From assembly GCF_047237965.1 (NCBI RefSeq), contig NZ_JBDFLX010000001.1:744001-808000 (forward strand): 64,000 nucleotides of DNA. Reading direction: 5' to 3'. Origin of the DNA: Noviherbaspirillum_A sp047237965 (GTDB taxonomy: Bacteria > Pseudomonadota > Gammaproteobacteria > Burkholderiales > Burkholderiaceae_D). Every line of letters starts with the position of its first letter. The first letter of the stretch is position 1. Below the pieces are notes generated by a model. That model saw only the letters and a program-made list of their open reading frames with translations, did not search any database and was not told the DNA's origin. Positions 41,401 through 50,263 of this stretch are shown here, piece by piece. The position numbers and the translations under genes are program-made.

Positions 41401-41781
41401 ATTTCTGTCCCTTCCTCTCCGTCTGTGCCTTCCTGCGTCTGTCCCTTCCTCTTCCTCTGCTTTTGCCTTTGCTGGGCTCATAGTGCCTTAACGGCACAGA
41501 TTGCCCTATCGCGACTTCGTGTCAGCCCGCTTTTCCGTTCAAACCGGTTCTGTGATGTCTCAATACGCGATTATCTTTCTATTGAGTAATTTGCAATAAA
41601 GGTTTATAAAATGCGCTGCATCTCAACAATGAAGATGGCCCGAAGAAGGTCGTCGTGGTTGGCATGCAAATGACTCGGTGGGTTTTCGGATCATGGCATC
41701 GGTCCGGGCTTCTCATCCGAAGAAAAGATCGTGCAGAAAATCACGCGAAGTTAAAACTTTAATGATACGGAGACAGGCATC
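41401..41781. other. Intergenic region with pyrimidine-rich repeats
   Basis: No gene is seen. At the left, TCTGTSCCTTCCT occurs three times (41404, 41422, 41438) within a pyrimidine-rich tract that runs to about 41480. To the right is a candidate promoter for the TRAP operon, then a leader to dctP. Confidence 0.55.
41583..41610 (+). promoter_or_regulatory. Candidate promoter of the TRAP operon
   Basis: TTGAGT (41583-41588) and TATAAA (41605-41610) are 16 bp apart, about 170 bp upstream of dctP. The long leader is unexplained. Confidence 0.45.
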
Positions 41782-42936
41782 ATGAATAAGTTGAGCAAAA
41801 GCGTTGTAGCAACCAAAACCTCACCACGCCGCAAGTTCTTGGGAAAGGCCATTGCGGGGACCGCCACTGCGGCCAGCTTTCCGATGATCGCGTCAGCTCA
41901 GGGAGCGACGCAAATGCGCTTTCAGAGTACCTGGCCGAGCAAGGACATCTTCCACGAGTACGCGCTCGATTTCGCCAAGAAGGTCAATGACATGACCGGC
42001 GGTGATCTGAAGATCGAAGTGTTGCCAGCAGGCGCCGTGGTGCCTGCCTTTGGCCTGCTCGACGCGGTGTCCAAGGGCACTCTGGATGGTGGCCACGGCG
42101 TGATGGGCTATAACTATGGCAAACAAAGCGCGATTGCCTTGTGGACCTCCGGCCCGGTATTCGGCATGGATGCCAACATGGTTCTTGCCTGGCACAAATA
42201 CGGCGGCGGTAAGGAACTGCTCGATAAGCTTTACACGTCGATCGGCGCCAATATCGTGTCCTTCCTGACCGGGCCTATGCCAACGCAGCCCCTGGGCTGG
42301 TTCAAGAAGCCCATCACCAAGCCGGAAGACTTCAAGGGACTCAAGTTCCGTACCAATGGCCTGGCGATCGATCTCTTTACAGCAATGGGCGCTGCGGTGA
42401 ATGCGCTTCCTGGTGGCGAAATCGTCCCGGCGATGGACCGCGGGCTGCTGGATGGGGCCGAGTTCAACAATGCCACCTCCGATCGCGTGCTCGGGTTCCC
42501 GGACGTCTCCAAGGTCTGCATGCTGCAGAGCTTCCACCAGAGTTCGGAGCAATTCGAAATTACGTTCAACAAGACCAAGTTCAACGGCCTGCCAGACAAG
42601 ATGAAGGCCATCATCGCCAATGCGGTGGAAGCGTCATCTGCCGACATGTCGTGGAAAGCAATCGACCGCTATTCCAAGGACTATATCGAATTGCAGACCA
42701 AGAACAACGTCAAGTTCTACAAGACGCCCGATGCGTTGCTGCAGGCGCAGCTGACGATCTGGGACGATGTGGTGGCGAAGAAGGGCGCCGACAATGCGCT
42801 CTTCAAGGAAGTCGAGGCGTCGCAGCGGGCATTTGCCGAGCGGGCAATGAAGTGGGACATGGATACGAACAATAACCGTCGCATGGCCTACAACCATTAT
42901 TTCGCCAAGAAAGCCGCCGCACCGAAGAAGACCTGA
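41782..42936 (+). CDS. dctP: TRAP transporter substrate-binding protein DctP
   Basis: Periplasmic receptor of a tripartite ATP-independent transporter, 384 residues. The N-terminus has a twin-arginine motif (SPRRKFLGKA, R16-R17) and a signal ending near ASAQGA, so it is probably exported folded by Tat. The body matches the DctP family (FKGLKFRTNGLAIDLFTAMGA region). CGGAGACAG precedes the ATG. The family binds organic acids through a conserved arginine; here the likely one is in KFRTNG. The specific ligand is not known. A hairpin follows before the permease genes. Confidence 0.93.
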   Translation: MNKLSKSVVATKTSPRRKFLGKAIAGTATAASFPMIASAQGATQMRFQSTWPSKDIFHEYALDFAKKVNDMTGGDLKIEVLPAGAVVPAFGLLDAVSKGTLDGGHGVMGYNYGKQSAIALWTSGPVFGMDANMVLAWHKYGGGKELLDKLYTSIGANIVSFLTGPMPTQPLGWFKKPITKPEDFKGLKFRTNGLAIDLFTAMGAAVNALPGGEIVPAMDRGLLDGAEFNNATSDRVLGFPDVSKVCMLQSFHQSSEQFEITFNKTKFNGLPDKMKAIIANAVEASSADMSWKAIDRYSKDYIELQTKNNVKFYKTPDALLQAQLTIWDDVVAKKGADNALFKEVEASQRAFAERAMKWDMDTNNNRRMAYNHYFAKKAAAPKKT

Positions 42937-42960
42937 TTCCATCTCGACATTGTTGCAGAC

Positions 42961-42987
42961 GCCACCCGGCCCGGCCGGGTGGCGTTT
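42961..42987 (+). terminator. Hairpin between dctP and dctQ
   Basis: A perfect 10-bp stem (42961-42970 with 42974-42983) with a 3-base loop is followed by GTTTTAC. It probably terminates part of the transcripts, so the receptor would be made in excess of the permease, or it protects the 3' end of dctP mRNA. Confidence 0.7.
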
Positions 42988-43053
42988 TACTGTGCCGGCA
43001 TCGCAGCCGGTCATGTTGTTTGAGATTTTTCTGCAGAATCGGGAGGCGGCAGC

Positions 43054-43680
43054 ATGCAACGTTTCTTATTTGTGGTCGACGGCATAAGCAGTTGGGTCGG
43101 GCAGGTGTTTTCCTGGCTGGTCCTCACGCTGACGCTGCTGATTTCCTGGGAAGTGTTTTCCCGCTATGTGCTCAACAGTCCCAATCCATGGTCCTTTGAC
43201 CTGATGATCATGATGTACGGGACCATCATCATGATGGCAGGCGCCTATACCCTGGCCAAGAATGGCCATGTCCGCGGCGATGTACTGTACGGTTTCTTCC
43301 CGCCGCGCTTGCAGGCGGGGCTGGACCTGCTCTTGTATTTTCTGTTTTTTATTCCCGGCATCATTGCACTGGTCTGGGCTGGCTATAGCTATGCGGCGGA
43401 GTCCTGGGCTATCGCCGAGCATTCGACGCTGACAGCCAACGGCCCGCCACTTTACTTCTTCAAGACGACGATCCCGATCGCAGGCGCACTGCTGCTGCTT
43501 CAGGGCGTGGTTGAAATCATTCGATGCGTGATATGCCTGCGCGAAGGCGAATGGCCGGCGCGCAAGAAGGACGTCGAGGAAGTCGATGTGGAGAAGCTCA
43601 AGGATATGGTCCAGGTCAGTGACGCGGATATCGCCGGCCTGGACAAGTACGTCGACGCCAAGGCAGGGAGCAAAACATGA
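43054..43680 (+). CDS. dctQ: TRAP transporter small permease subunit DctQ
   Basis: Inner-membrane subunit with four hydrophobic helices, 208 residues; helix 2 contains SFDLMIMMYGTIIMMAGAY, and the DctQ family motif is recognisable. GGGAGG precedes the ATG. The C-terminal 45 residues form a charged cytoplasmic extension (VEEVDVEKLKDMVQVSDADI), longer than in minimal DctQ proteins. Its stop overlaps the dctM start by four bases, which keeps the two membrane subunits coupled. Confidence 0.92.
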   Translation: MQRFLFVVDGISSWVGQVFSWLVLTLTLLISWEVFSRYVLNSPNPWSFDLMIMMYGTIIMMAGAYTLAKNGHVRGDVLYGFFPPRLQAGLDLLLYFLFFIPGIIALVWAGYSYAAESWAIAEHSTLTANGPPLYFFKTTIPIAGALLLLQGVVEIIRCVICLREGEWPARKKDVEEVDVEKLKDMVQVSDADIAGLDKYVDAKAGSKT

Positions 43681-45665
43681 GAAAAGAAGTCTGGTTTGGC
43701 GTCTCCATCCTGGTTGCCATCGTCATCAGCCTGTTCGTGCTGATGCCGCCGCCGTCGGAGATGACGAATGGCCACCTCGGCCTGCTGATGCTGGCGCTGA
43801 TCGTCGTGGCGATCATGCTGGGCTTTCCAACAGCGTTCACGCTGATGGGAATGGGCGTGATCTTCACCTGGTTTGCCTACCGCAGCCAGAACCCCGACCT
43901 GGCGGTCCAGCAGACACTGGACCTGATGGTGCAGCGCGCCTATTCCGTCATGGCCAATGACGTGCTCATTTCGATCCCGTTGTTTATCTTCATGGGCTAT
44001 CTGGTCGAACGCGCCAACCTGATCGAGAAACTGTTCCGCAGCCTGCACCTGGCGATGGCCCGGGTCCCCGGCTCGCTGGCTGTGGCCACCATCGTGACAT
44101 GCGCCGTGTTTGCGACCGCGACCGGCATCGTCGGCGCGGTGGTGACGCTGATGGGATTGCTGGCCTTGCCGGCCATGCTGAAGGCTGGTTACGGCACGCA
44201 GCTGTCGGCCGGCGCCATCACGGCGGGTGGCGCGCTGGGCATCATCATCCCGCCTTCGGTGCTGCTGATCGTGTATGGCGCAACGGCAGGCGTGTCCGTG
44301 GTCAAGCTGTATGCGGGCGCCTTCTTCCCCGGCCTGTTGCTGGCCACACTGTATGTGGTCTATGTGATCGTGGTGGCCAAGCTCAAGCCGCATCTGGCGC
44401 CGCCGCTATCGGCGGAGGATCGCAAGGTGGCCTTGCCGCCTTACGCGGTGGCGATAGAGAGCGCTGGCGGCCGCCGCGCGGTGCCGGGGCTGCTCGCGGC
44501 AATCAAGGGCAAGCGCAATGTCGGCGTTCCTTCAAAGACGCTGATGTCGCAACTGCTGATTGCATTGCTGCCGGCGTTCGCGTTTCTCGCGATGATGGCG
44601 GCGGTGTATCCGATCGTGACTGCGCCCGAAGAAGCAAAGACGGAACTGGTCGAGATGGGAACGGAAAGCACCGCGCTGTCGGACAGCAATACCGACGGCG
44701 GACTGGCCGAGCCGGGCACGGATGGCGGGCTTGCCGAGCCTGTGGCAGAGGGAGGGCTGGCAGAGCCATTGGCATCCGGTGGGCTGGCCGAGCCGCCGCC
44801 GTCGGACGCGGCATCGCAGGCGCCGCCCGTGCAGGCGCCCCAGGGCGCGGCCAATGCCACGACGAAGCCTGCCGCGCCCGCCGTTCCTTCGCCTGACCAG
44901 CCTGCCGCGAAACCGGCGCCGCAGGGATACTGGGTTGCGCTGGCGATCGGGCTGGCTGCGCTGCTCGTGTTCTATGCGATCTTCACCTTCGCCAGGCTGG
45001 AAGTGTTCAAGATGCTGCTCGGCTCGCTGTTCCCGCTGATGTTCCTGATTCTGGCGGTGCTGGGCAGTATCGTGTTCGGACTCGCCACGCCAACCGAGGC
45101 AGCGGCGATGGGCGCATTGGGCGCGCTGTTCCTCGCGGCAGCCTACCGGCGTCTCAACTTCGGCATGGTGCGCGAATCGGTTTACCTGACGGCCAAGACC
45201 AGTGCGATGGTGTGCTGGCTCTTCGTTGGCTCCAGCATTTTCTCGGCCGCCTTCGCGCTGCTGGGTGGCCAGGAAATCATCAATGCCTGGGTATTGTCGA
45301 TGGACCTGACGCCGCTGCAGTTCATGATCCTGGCGCAGGTCGTGATCTTCCTGCTGGGCTGGCCGCTGGAATGGACCGAGATCATCGTGATCTTCATGCC
45401 GATCTTCGTGCCGCTGCTGGGGCATTACAACATCGATCCGCTGTTCTTCGGGCTGCTGGTGGCTATGAACCTGCAGACTGCCTTCCTGTCGCCGCCGGTG
45501 GCGATGTCGGCTTTCTATCTGAAGGGCGTATCGCCGCCGCATGTGACCCTGAACCAGATCTTCCTGGGAATGCTGCCATTCATGGGACTGCAGATCATCG
45601 CCCTGATCCTGTTGTACATGTTCCCTGCGATCGGCATGTGGCTGCCGGAGATGCTTTACAAGTGA
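43677..45665 (+). CDS. dctM: TRAP transporter large permease subunit DctM with a repetitive insertion
   Basis: Main membrane subunit, 662 residues against about 430 in many DctM proteins. Multiple transmembrane helices are seen in both halves, with ATGIVGAVVTLMGLLALPAM and the C-terminal FLSPPVAMSAFYLKGVSPPH conserved. The extra length is a central insertion (about 220-430) that includes a hydrophobic helix, a low-complexity segment with four GGLAEP repeats (about 340-373), an Ala/Pro-rich stretch, and a further membrane helix. The insertion is likely an elongated loop on one side of the membrane. A strong terminator follows the gene. Confidence 0.93.
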   Translation: MRKEVWFGVSILVAIVISLFVLMPPPSEMTNGHLGLLMLALIVVAIMLGFPTAFTLMGMGVIFTWFAYRSQNPDLAVQQTLDLMVQRAYSVMANDVLISIPLFIFMGYLVERANLIEKLFRSLHLAMARVPGSLAVATIVTCAVFATATGIVGAVVTLMGLLALPAMLKAGYGTQLSAGAITAGGALGIIIPPSVLLIVYGATAGVSVVKLYAGAFFPGLLLATLYVVYVIVVAKLKPHLAPPLSAEDRKVALPPYAVAIESAGGRRAVPGLLAAIKGKRNVGVPSKTLMSQLLIALLPAFAFLAMMAAVYPIVTAPEEAKTELVEMGTESTALSDSNTDGGLAEPGTDGGLAEPVAEGGLAEPLASGGLAEPPPSDAASQAPPVQAPQGAANATTKPAAPAVPSPDQPAAKPAPQGYWVALAIGLAALLVFYAIFTFARLEVFKMLLGSLFPLMFLILAVLGSIVFGLATPTEAAAMGALGALFLAAAYRRLNFGMVRESVYLTAKTSAMVCWLFVGSSIFSAAFALLGGQEIINAWVLSMDLTPLQFMILAQVVIFLLGWPLEWTEIIVIFMPIFVPLLGHYNIDPLFFGLLVAMNLQTAFLSPPVAMSAFYLKGVSPPHVTLNQIFLGMLPFMGLQIIALILLYMFPAIGMWLPEMLYK

Positions 45666-45694
45666 GGCCGTACTGCCTGGCCTGACTTGACCGA

Positions 45695-45726
45695 ATGCCG
45701 GCCGGAGCGATCCGGCCGGCATTTTT
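45695..45726 (+). terminator. Intrinsic terminator of the TRAP operon
   Basis: A perfect 12-bp stem (45695-45706 with 45711-45722), a GCGA loop and following T residues lie 30 bp after the dctM stop. It can also act on the convergent LysR transcript. Confidence 0.88.
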
Positions 45727-45752
45727 CATTAAGCAGGGCAGGCAGAGGCGCT

Positions 45753-46667
45753 CTAGGAGCCGGCGCCGCGGCGCCAGTAGTCCGGCCGGGCGTAGGCGCG
45801 CCGGAGAAATTCGACGAAGGCGCGGATGCGCAACGGCAAATGCTGGCGCTGCGCAAACACGGCGTAGATCGCGTTGCCCGGCGCGGCGAACTCGTCCAGC
45901 ACCGTCACCAGCTGGCCGGCCTCGATGGCCGCGCCGACTTCCCACATCGATCGCCACGCCAGGCCCTTGCCGGCCAGAGCCCAGTCATGCAGCACCGCGC
46001 CGTCGTTGCAGCCCATGTTGCCGGAAACCTTGAGCGTGACGTTGCGGCCGTTGTGGCGGAACACCCAGCCGCGCTGGCTGCCTTCGCTGCTGATCGGCAG
46101 GCAGTTGTGGGAGGCGAGATCGTCGAGCGATTCGGGGTGGCCGTAGCGCTGCAGATAAGCGGGGGAGGCAACCACCACCCGCTGGTTGTCGGCCAGTTTG
46201 ACGCCGATCAGGCCGGAGTCGGTCAGCGAGGCAATCCGCACGGCGACGTCCACGCCTTCGCCGATCAGGTCGACCATGCGGTCGTTCAAATTAAGGGTCA
46301 GGCTGACGTCGCGATGCTCGGCAAGGAAAGAGGGCATCAGCGGTGCGACATGCAGGCGGCCAAAGCCTGCCGGCGCCGAGATCGACAGATGGCCGGTGGC
46401 ATTGGCGCTGCGCTCGGCGACCGAGGCTTCGGCGTTTTCCAGGTCGGCAAGGATACGCTGGCAGCTTTCCAGAAAAGCCGTGCCCTCATGGGTGAGGGCG
46501 ATTTTCCGGGTGGTTCGTTGCAGCAGCTTGACGCCTAGCCTGGCTTCCAGCGCATCAAGGCGCCGGCTGATCATGGCCGGCGCCACGCCCTCGGCGCGCG
46601 CGGCGGCCGACAGGCTGCCCTTGCCAACCACGTCGACGAAGGTGGAGATCTGCTTGAACTGGTCCAT
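45753..46667 (-). CDS. LysR-family transcriptional regulator
   Basis: A 304-residue regulator: N-terminal winged helix-turn-helix (about 1-60, FVDVVGKGSLSAAARAEGVA and RRLDALEARLGVKLLQRTTR) and a periplasmic-binding-protein-like effector domain. It matches the CrgA/DhcR branch common in betaproteobacteria. The frame extends into lpxH upstream, but homology starts at MDQFKQIST, five bases after the lpxH stop. It is transcribed with lpxH and convergent with the TRAP operon, so it may or may not regulate that transporter; LysR proteins more often control divergent genes. Confidence 0.9.
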   Translation of the reverse strand: MDQFKQISTFVDVVGKGSLSAAARAEGVAPAMISRRLDALEARLGVKLLQRTTRKIALTHEGTAFLESCQRILADLENAEASVAERSANATGHLSISAPAGFGRLHVAPLMPSFLAEHRDVSLTLNLNDRMVDLIGEGVDVAVRIASLTDSGLIGVKLADNQRVVVASPAYLQRYGHPESLDDLASHNCLPISSEGSQRGWVFRHNGRNVTLKVSGNMGCNDGAVLHDWALAGKGLAWRSMWEVGAAIEAGQLVTVLDEFAAPGNAIYAVFAQRQHLPLRIRAFVEFLRRAYARPDYWRRGAGS

Positions 46668-46672
46668 GCGGT

Positions 46673-47503
46673 TCAGCCGGGCGTCGCGGCTGGCGCCTGC
46701 AGTGTTGCTGTCCCGTCCAGTTCGAAGCGGTGCACCGCGCCATTGACATCGATGCCGAGCCAGCCGCCGCGCGGCGGCTGACTGTCGGCGTCCCAGTCCG
46801 GCAGCACCAGGCGCACGTTGTGGCCATGCTGGTGCCTGCCGGGACGATGGGTGTGGCCGTGTATCAGCAGCGCGGCGCCGCTTTGGGCAAAGAGCGTGTC
46901 GATCGCGATTGGATTGACGTCCATGATCTCCATCGACTTGCCCATCTGCGCTTCGCGGCTGCCGCTGCGCAGTCCTTCGATGAGCGCCTTGCGCTTCTGA
47001 AGCGGCTGCGACAGGAAGGTTTGTTGCCATTGCGGGCTGCGCACCTGTGCCCGGAACGCCTGGTAGTCGACGTCATCGGTGCACTGGGCGTCGCCATGGG
47101 TCAGGACGATATGCCGGCCTGCGATGCTTGCCACGTAGGGATCGGGCAGCAGCGTGAGGCCGGCTGCCCTGGCGAATCCGTCCCCCACCAGGAAATCCCG
47201 GTTGCCGGCGATCCAGAAAAGCGCCACGCCGGAGGCGCTGAGCGCGGCCAGCGCATCGACGATGCCGCGTACGAAGGGCGTGTCGATGTCGTCGTCGCCG
47301 GCCCAGTATTCAAACAGGTCGCCAAGGAGATAGAGTTGCCTGGCGCGGGACGCATGCTGCGCCAGAAAGGCCGCGAACAGCGATGCCGTGGACGGCGAAG
47401 AGGGCTGCAGGTGCAGGTCGGAAATGAACAGCGCGACCATCTCTGGCCGCGCTGCGGTCGCCGGCGAGTGAGGGGCCGGCGTAGTCATGTCACGTTTTCG
47501 CAA
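46673..47503 (-). CDS. lpxH: UDP-2,3-diacylglucosamine diphosphatase LpxH
   Basis: Lipid A pathway enzyme: hydrolyses UDP-2,3-diacylglucosamine to lipid X and UMP at the inner membrane. The 276-residue calcineurin-fold protein has the metal motifs FISDLHL, LGDLFEYWAGDDD, GNRDFLVG, THGDAQCTDD and HGHTHRP. An alternative start at MTTPAP (47488) would remove five residues. Directly downstream of ppiB, in the ppiA-ppiB-lpxH order usual for betaproteobacteria. Confidence 0.95.
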   Translation of the reverse strand: MRKRDMTTPAPHSPATAARPEMVALFISDLHLQPSSPSTASLFAAFLAQHASRARQLYLLGDLFEYWAGDDDIDTPFVRGIVDALAALSASGVALFWIAGNRDFLVGDGFARAAGLTLLPDPYVASIAGRHIVLTHGDAQCTDDVDYQAFRAQVRSPQWQQTFLSQPLQKRKALIEGLRSGSREAQMGKSMEIMDVNPIAIDTLFAQSGAALLIHGHTHRPGRHQHGHNVRLVLPDWDADSQPPRGGWLGIDVNGAVHRFELDGTATLQAPAATPG

Positions 47504-47515
47504 AGGTGTAAACGG

Positions 47516-48004
47516 TCAGACGATTTCCGCTTTTTCGATGACGACGTTTTGCGCCGGCACGTCGGAAAACATGCCGCTGCGGGTGGTTTGCACGGCGCGG
47601 ATCTTGTCGACCACGTCCTGGCCTTCAATGACCTTGCCGAAGACGCAGTAGCCCCAGCCGTCCTGGCCCGGGTAGTCGAGGAAGGAATTGTTCTTCACGT
47701 TGATGAAGAACTGCGCCGATGCCGAGTGAGGGTCGGAGGTGCGCGCCATGGCCACGGTGTAGGCTTCGTTCTTCAGGCCGTTCTTGGCTTCGTTTTCCAC
47801 CGGCGCATTGGTCGGCTTCTGCTTCATGCCCGGCTCGAAACCGCCGCCCTGGATCATGAAGTTGTCGATCACGCGGTGGAAGATGGTGCCATCGTAATGG
47901 CCGGCCTTGACGTAGTTGAGGAAGTTCTCGACGGTCTTGGGCGCCTTGTCGGCGTCGAGTTCCAGCTTGATGACGCCGTGGTTGGTGGTGAGTTGGACAG
48001 CCAT
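47516..48004 (-). CDS. ppiB: Cytoplasmic peptidyl-prolyl cis-trans isomerase (cyclophilin)
   Basis: A 162-residue cyclophilin without signal peptide, beginning MAVQLTTNHG. Active-site segments FHRVIDNFMIQGG and SASAQFFINV are present. AAGGAAT lies before the ATG, which decides the start against the longer open frame. It catalyses prolyl isomerisation during folding. The preceding gene encodes an exported paralogue; the two share high similarity over the full catalytic domain and probably arose by tandem duplication. Confidence 0.95.
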   Translation of the reverse strand: MAVQLTTNHGVIKLELDADKAPKTVENFLNYVKAGHYDGTIFHRVIDNFMIQGGGFEPGMKQKPTNAPVENEAKNGLKNEAYTVAMARTSDPHSASAQFFINVKNNSFLDYPGQDGWGYCVFGKVIEGQDVVDKIRAVQTTRSGMFSDVPAQNVVIEKAEIV

Positions 48005-48062
48005 GATGATTCCTTGATGGTTGGATGAATGGGAAGCTTGAAAATGGGAGGTCCGTTGCCGC

Positions 48063-48626
48063 TTACTTGACGAGGCTGGCTGACTCGATGATGACAGGCT
48101 TGGCAGGCACGTCGCCCGGACCGGTCTGCACTTCCTTGATCCGGTCGACAACGTCCGTGCCCTTGATCACCTTGCCGAATACGGCATAGCCGGCGCCGTC
48201 CTGGCCGGGATAGTTCAGGAAGGCGTTGTTCTTCACGTTGATGAAGAACTGCGCGGTTGCCGAGTTCGGCACCGAGGTGCGGGCCATCGCCAGCGTGTAG
48301 GGTTCGTTTTTCAGGCCGTTCGCGGCTTCGTTCTCGATCGGGGGATTGGTCGGCTTCTGCTTGCCGGATGCGTCGAAGCCGCCGCCCTGGATCATGAAGT
48401 TATTGATGATCCGGTGAAATACCGTGCCATTGTAATGGCCGCTCTTTACATACTGCAGGAAATTGGCGCTGCTCTTCGGCGCCTTGTCCTGGTTCAATTC
48501 CACCGTGATGTCGCCCATGCTGGTCTTGAGCAGGACCTGCGGCGCGTCGGCCGCGGCGGCCAGGCCGGTCAATGTCAGGGCGGCCACGGTGGCCAGGGTC
48601 GTCAGGGTACGGCGCATGCCTTGCAT
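48063..48626 (-). CDS. ppiA: Periplasmic peptidyl-prolyl cis-trans isomerase (cyclophilin)
   Basis: A 187-residue cyclophilin with a signal peptide (MQGMRRTLTTLATVAALTLT, cut near AAA-ADAP), so it acts in the periplasm. FHRIINNFMIQGG and SATAQFFINV mark the active site. AAGGAAGCACAG before the ATG at 48626 is the best ribosome site; upstream ATGs at 48647 and 48725 are less likely. Operon with ppiB and lpxH. Confidence 0.93.
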   Translation of the reverse strand: MQGMRRTLTTLATVAALTLTGLAAAADAPQVLLKTSMGDITVELNQDKAPKSSANFLQYVKSGHYNGTVFHRIINNFMIQGGGFDASGKQKPTNPPIENEAANGLKNEPYTLAMARTSVPNSATAQFFINVKNNAFLNYPGQDGAGYAVFGKVIKGTDVVDRIKEVQTGPGDVPAKPVIIESASLVK

Positions 48627-48731
48627 CTGTGCTTCCTTATTGCTCATCGAAGGGGTGGAAAGACGTTTCGGTGCTGCGGTGCGGCGCGTCCGGGGAGGGC
48701 GCTTCGCGCCGGAACGGTGATTCATCGGTGC

Positions 48732-48737
48732 TATACT
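48732..48737 (+). promoter_or_regulatory. Candidate -10 element for cysS
   Basis: TATACT lies about 136 bp before cysS in the gap between the divergent ppiA and cysS genes; the -35 is weak. Confidence 0.3.
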
Positions 48738-48872
48738 GCCGCGCGAAACCGCATTTTAACAAAATAAGCGCCAGGCACAGGTTCCGTGCCACCGCCGCGC
48801 CGCCTCGCCCTCCAGCATGTCGGCACTGCGGGTGCCGACTAGTCCCGTTACCGGCCCACACAGCATCCATTC

Positions 48873-50258
48873 ATGACCGCACTAAAGATCTACAACACCC
48901 TCGCGCGCGAGAAACAGGCATTTACCCCAATCGAACCCGGCAAGGTCCGCATGTATGTATGCGGCATGACGGTCTACGATTACTGCCACCTGGGCCATGC
49001 CCGCGTGATGGTGGTGTTTGACCTGGTGCAGCGCTGGCTGCGCGCGCAGGGATTTGAGGTGACCTATGTGCGCAACATTACCGACATCGACGACAAGATC
49101 ATCCGGCGCGCGGTGGAAAACAATGAAACCATCGGCGAGCTGACCGGCCGCTTCATCGCCGCGATGAACGAGGACGCCGCGGCGCTGGGCGTGCAACGGC
49201 CGGACCATGAGCCGCGCGCCACCGACCACGTGCCGCAGATGCTGGGGCTGATAGGCCGCCTGGAACGCAACGGCCTGGCCTACAAGGCCGGCGATGGCGA
49301 CGTGAACTACTCGGTGCGCGACTTCGCCGGCTATGGCGCGCTATCCGGCAAGTCGCTGGACGACCTGCGTGCCGGCGAGCGGGTCGATGTCAACAGCGGC
49401 AAGCGCGATCCGCTCGACTTCGTCTTGTGGAAAGCGGCCAAGGAATCGGAACCCGACGCGGTGAAGTGGGATTCGCCATGGGGACGCGGTCGTCCGGGCT
49501 GGCATATCGAGTGCTCGGCCATGGCATGCGAGCTGCTGGGCGAGCATTTCGACATCCACGGCGGCGGCCAGGACCTGCAGTTCCCGCATCACGAGAATGA
49601 AATAGCGCAGTCCGAAGGCGCGACCGGCGAAACCTTCGTGAATTACTGGATGCATAACGGCTTCGTCCGTGTCGACAACGAGAAGATGTCCAAGTCCCTG
49701 GGCAACTTCTTCACCATCCGCGAAGTGCTGAAGGATTTCGATGCCGAGGTCGTGCGTTTCTTCATCCTGCGCGCCCACTACCGCAGCCAGCTCAATTATT
49801 CGGACGCCCATCTGGCCGATGCGCGCGGCGCGCTGACCCGGCTCTACACCGCGCTGAAGGAGGTGGCGCCGGACCAGCAGCCGCTGGACTGGTCTGAAGA
49901 CCATGCGGTGCGCTTTGCCGAGGCGATGAATGACGACTTCAATACGCCGATAGCGATGGCCGTGCTGTTCGAACTGGCCAATGAAGTCAACAAGACCCGC
50001 TCGCCGACGCTGGCGCGGCAGTTGAAGGCGCTGGGCGAGGTGGTCGGCCTGCTGGGCCGCACGCCGCAGGCCTTCCTCCACGGCGGCGCGCAGGACGATG
50101 CCGACGCAGCTGGCATCGAGGCCCGCATCGCGGCCCGCGCCGCGGCCAAGAAGGCGAAGGATTTCGCCGAGGCCGACCGCATCCGCGCCGAACTGCTGGC
50201 CGATGGCATCGTGCTCGAGGACAAGGCGGGCGGCGTGACTGAATGGCGCCGGGCGTAA
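48873..50258 (+). CDS. cysS: Cysteinyl-tRNA synthetase
   Basis: Class I aminoacyl-tRNA synthetase of 461 residues that charges tRNA-Cys. The zinc-site C30 (YVCGMTVYD) and the HIGH variant HLGH (39-42) are near the N-terminus, a second zinc ligand set lies in WHIECSAM and the FPHHENEIAQSE region, and KMSKSLGN is present. The C-terminal DALR and anticodon-binding regions are complete. First gene of the cysS-alkA-accA-tilS run. Confidence 0.97.
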   Translation: MTALKIYNTLAREKQAFTPIEPGKVRMYVCGMTVYDYCHLGHARVMVVFDLVQRWLRAQGFEVTYVRNITDIDDKIIRRAVENNETIGELTGRFIAAMNEDAAALGVQRPDHEPRATDHVPQMLGLIGRLERNGLAYKAGDGDVNYSVRDFAGYGALSGKSLDDLRAGERVDVNSGKRDPLDFVLWKAAKESEPDAVKWDSPWGRGRPGWHIECSAMACELLGEHFDIHGGGQDLQFPHHENEIAQSEGATGETFVNYWMHNGFVRVDNEKMSKSLGNFFTIREVLKDFDAEVVRFFILRAHYRSQLNYSDAHLADARGALTRLYTALKEVAPDQQPLDWSEDHAVRFAEAMNDDFNTPIAMAVLFELANEVNKTRSPTLARQLKALGEVVGLLGRTPQAFLHGGAQDDADAAGIEARIAARAAAKKAKDFAEADRIRAELLADGIVLEDKAGGVTEWRRA

Positions 50259-50263
50259 TCGGC

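Noticed and set aside
45753..46667. LysR gene as the certain regulator of the TRAP operon
   Set aside because: It is convergent with that operon and probably co-transcribed with lpxH, so proximity alone does not support it.
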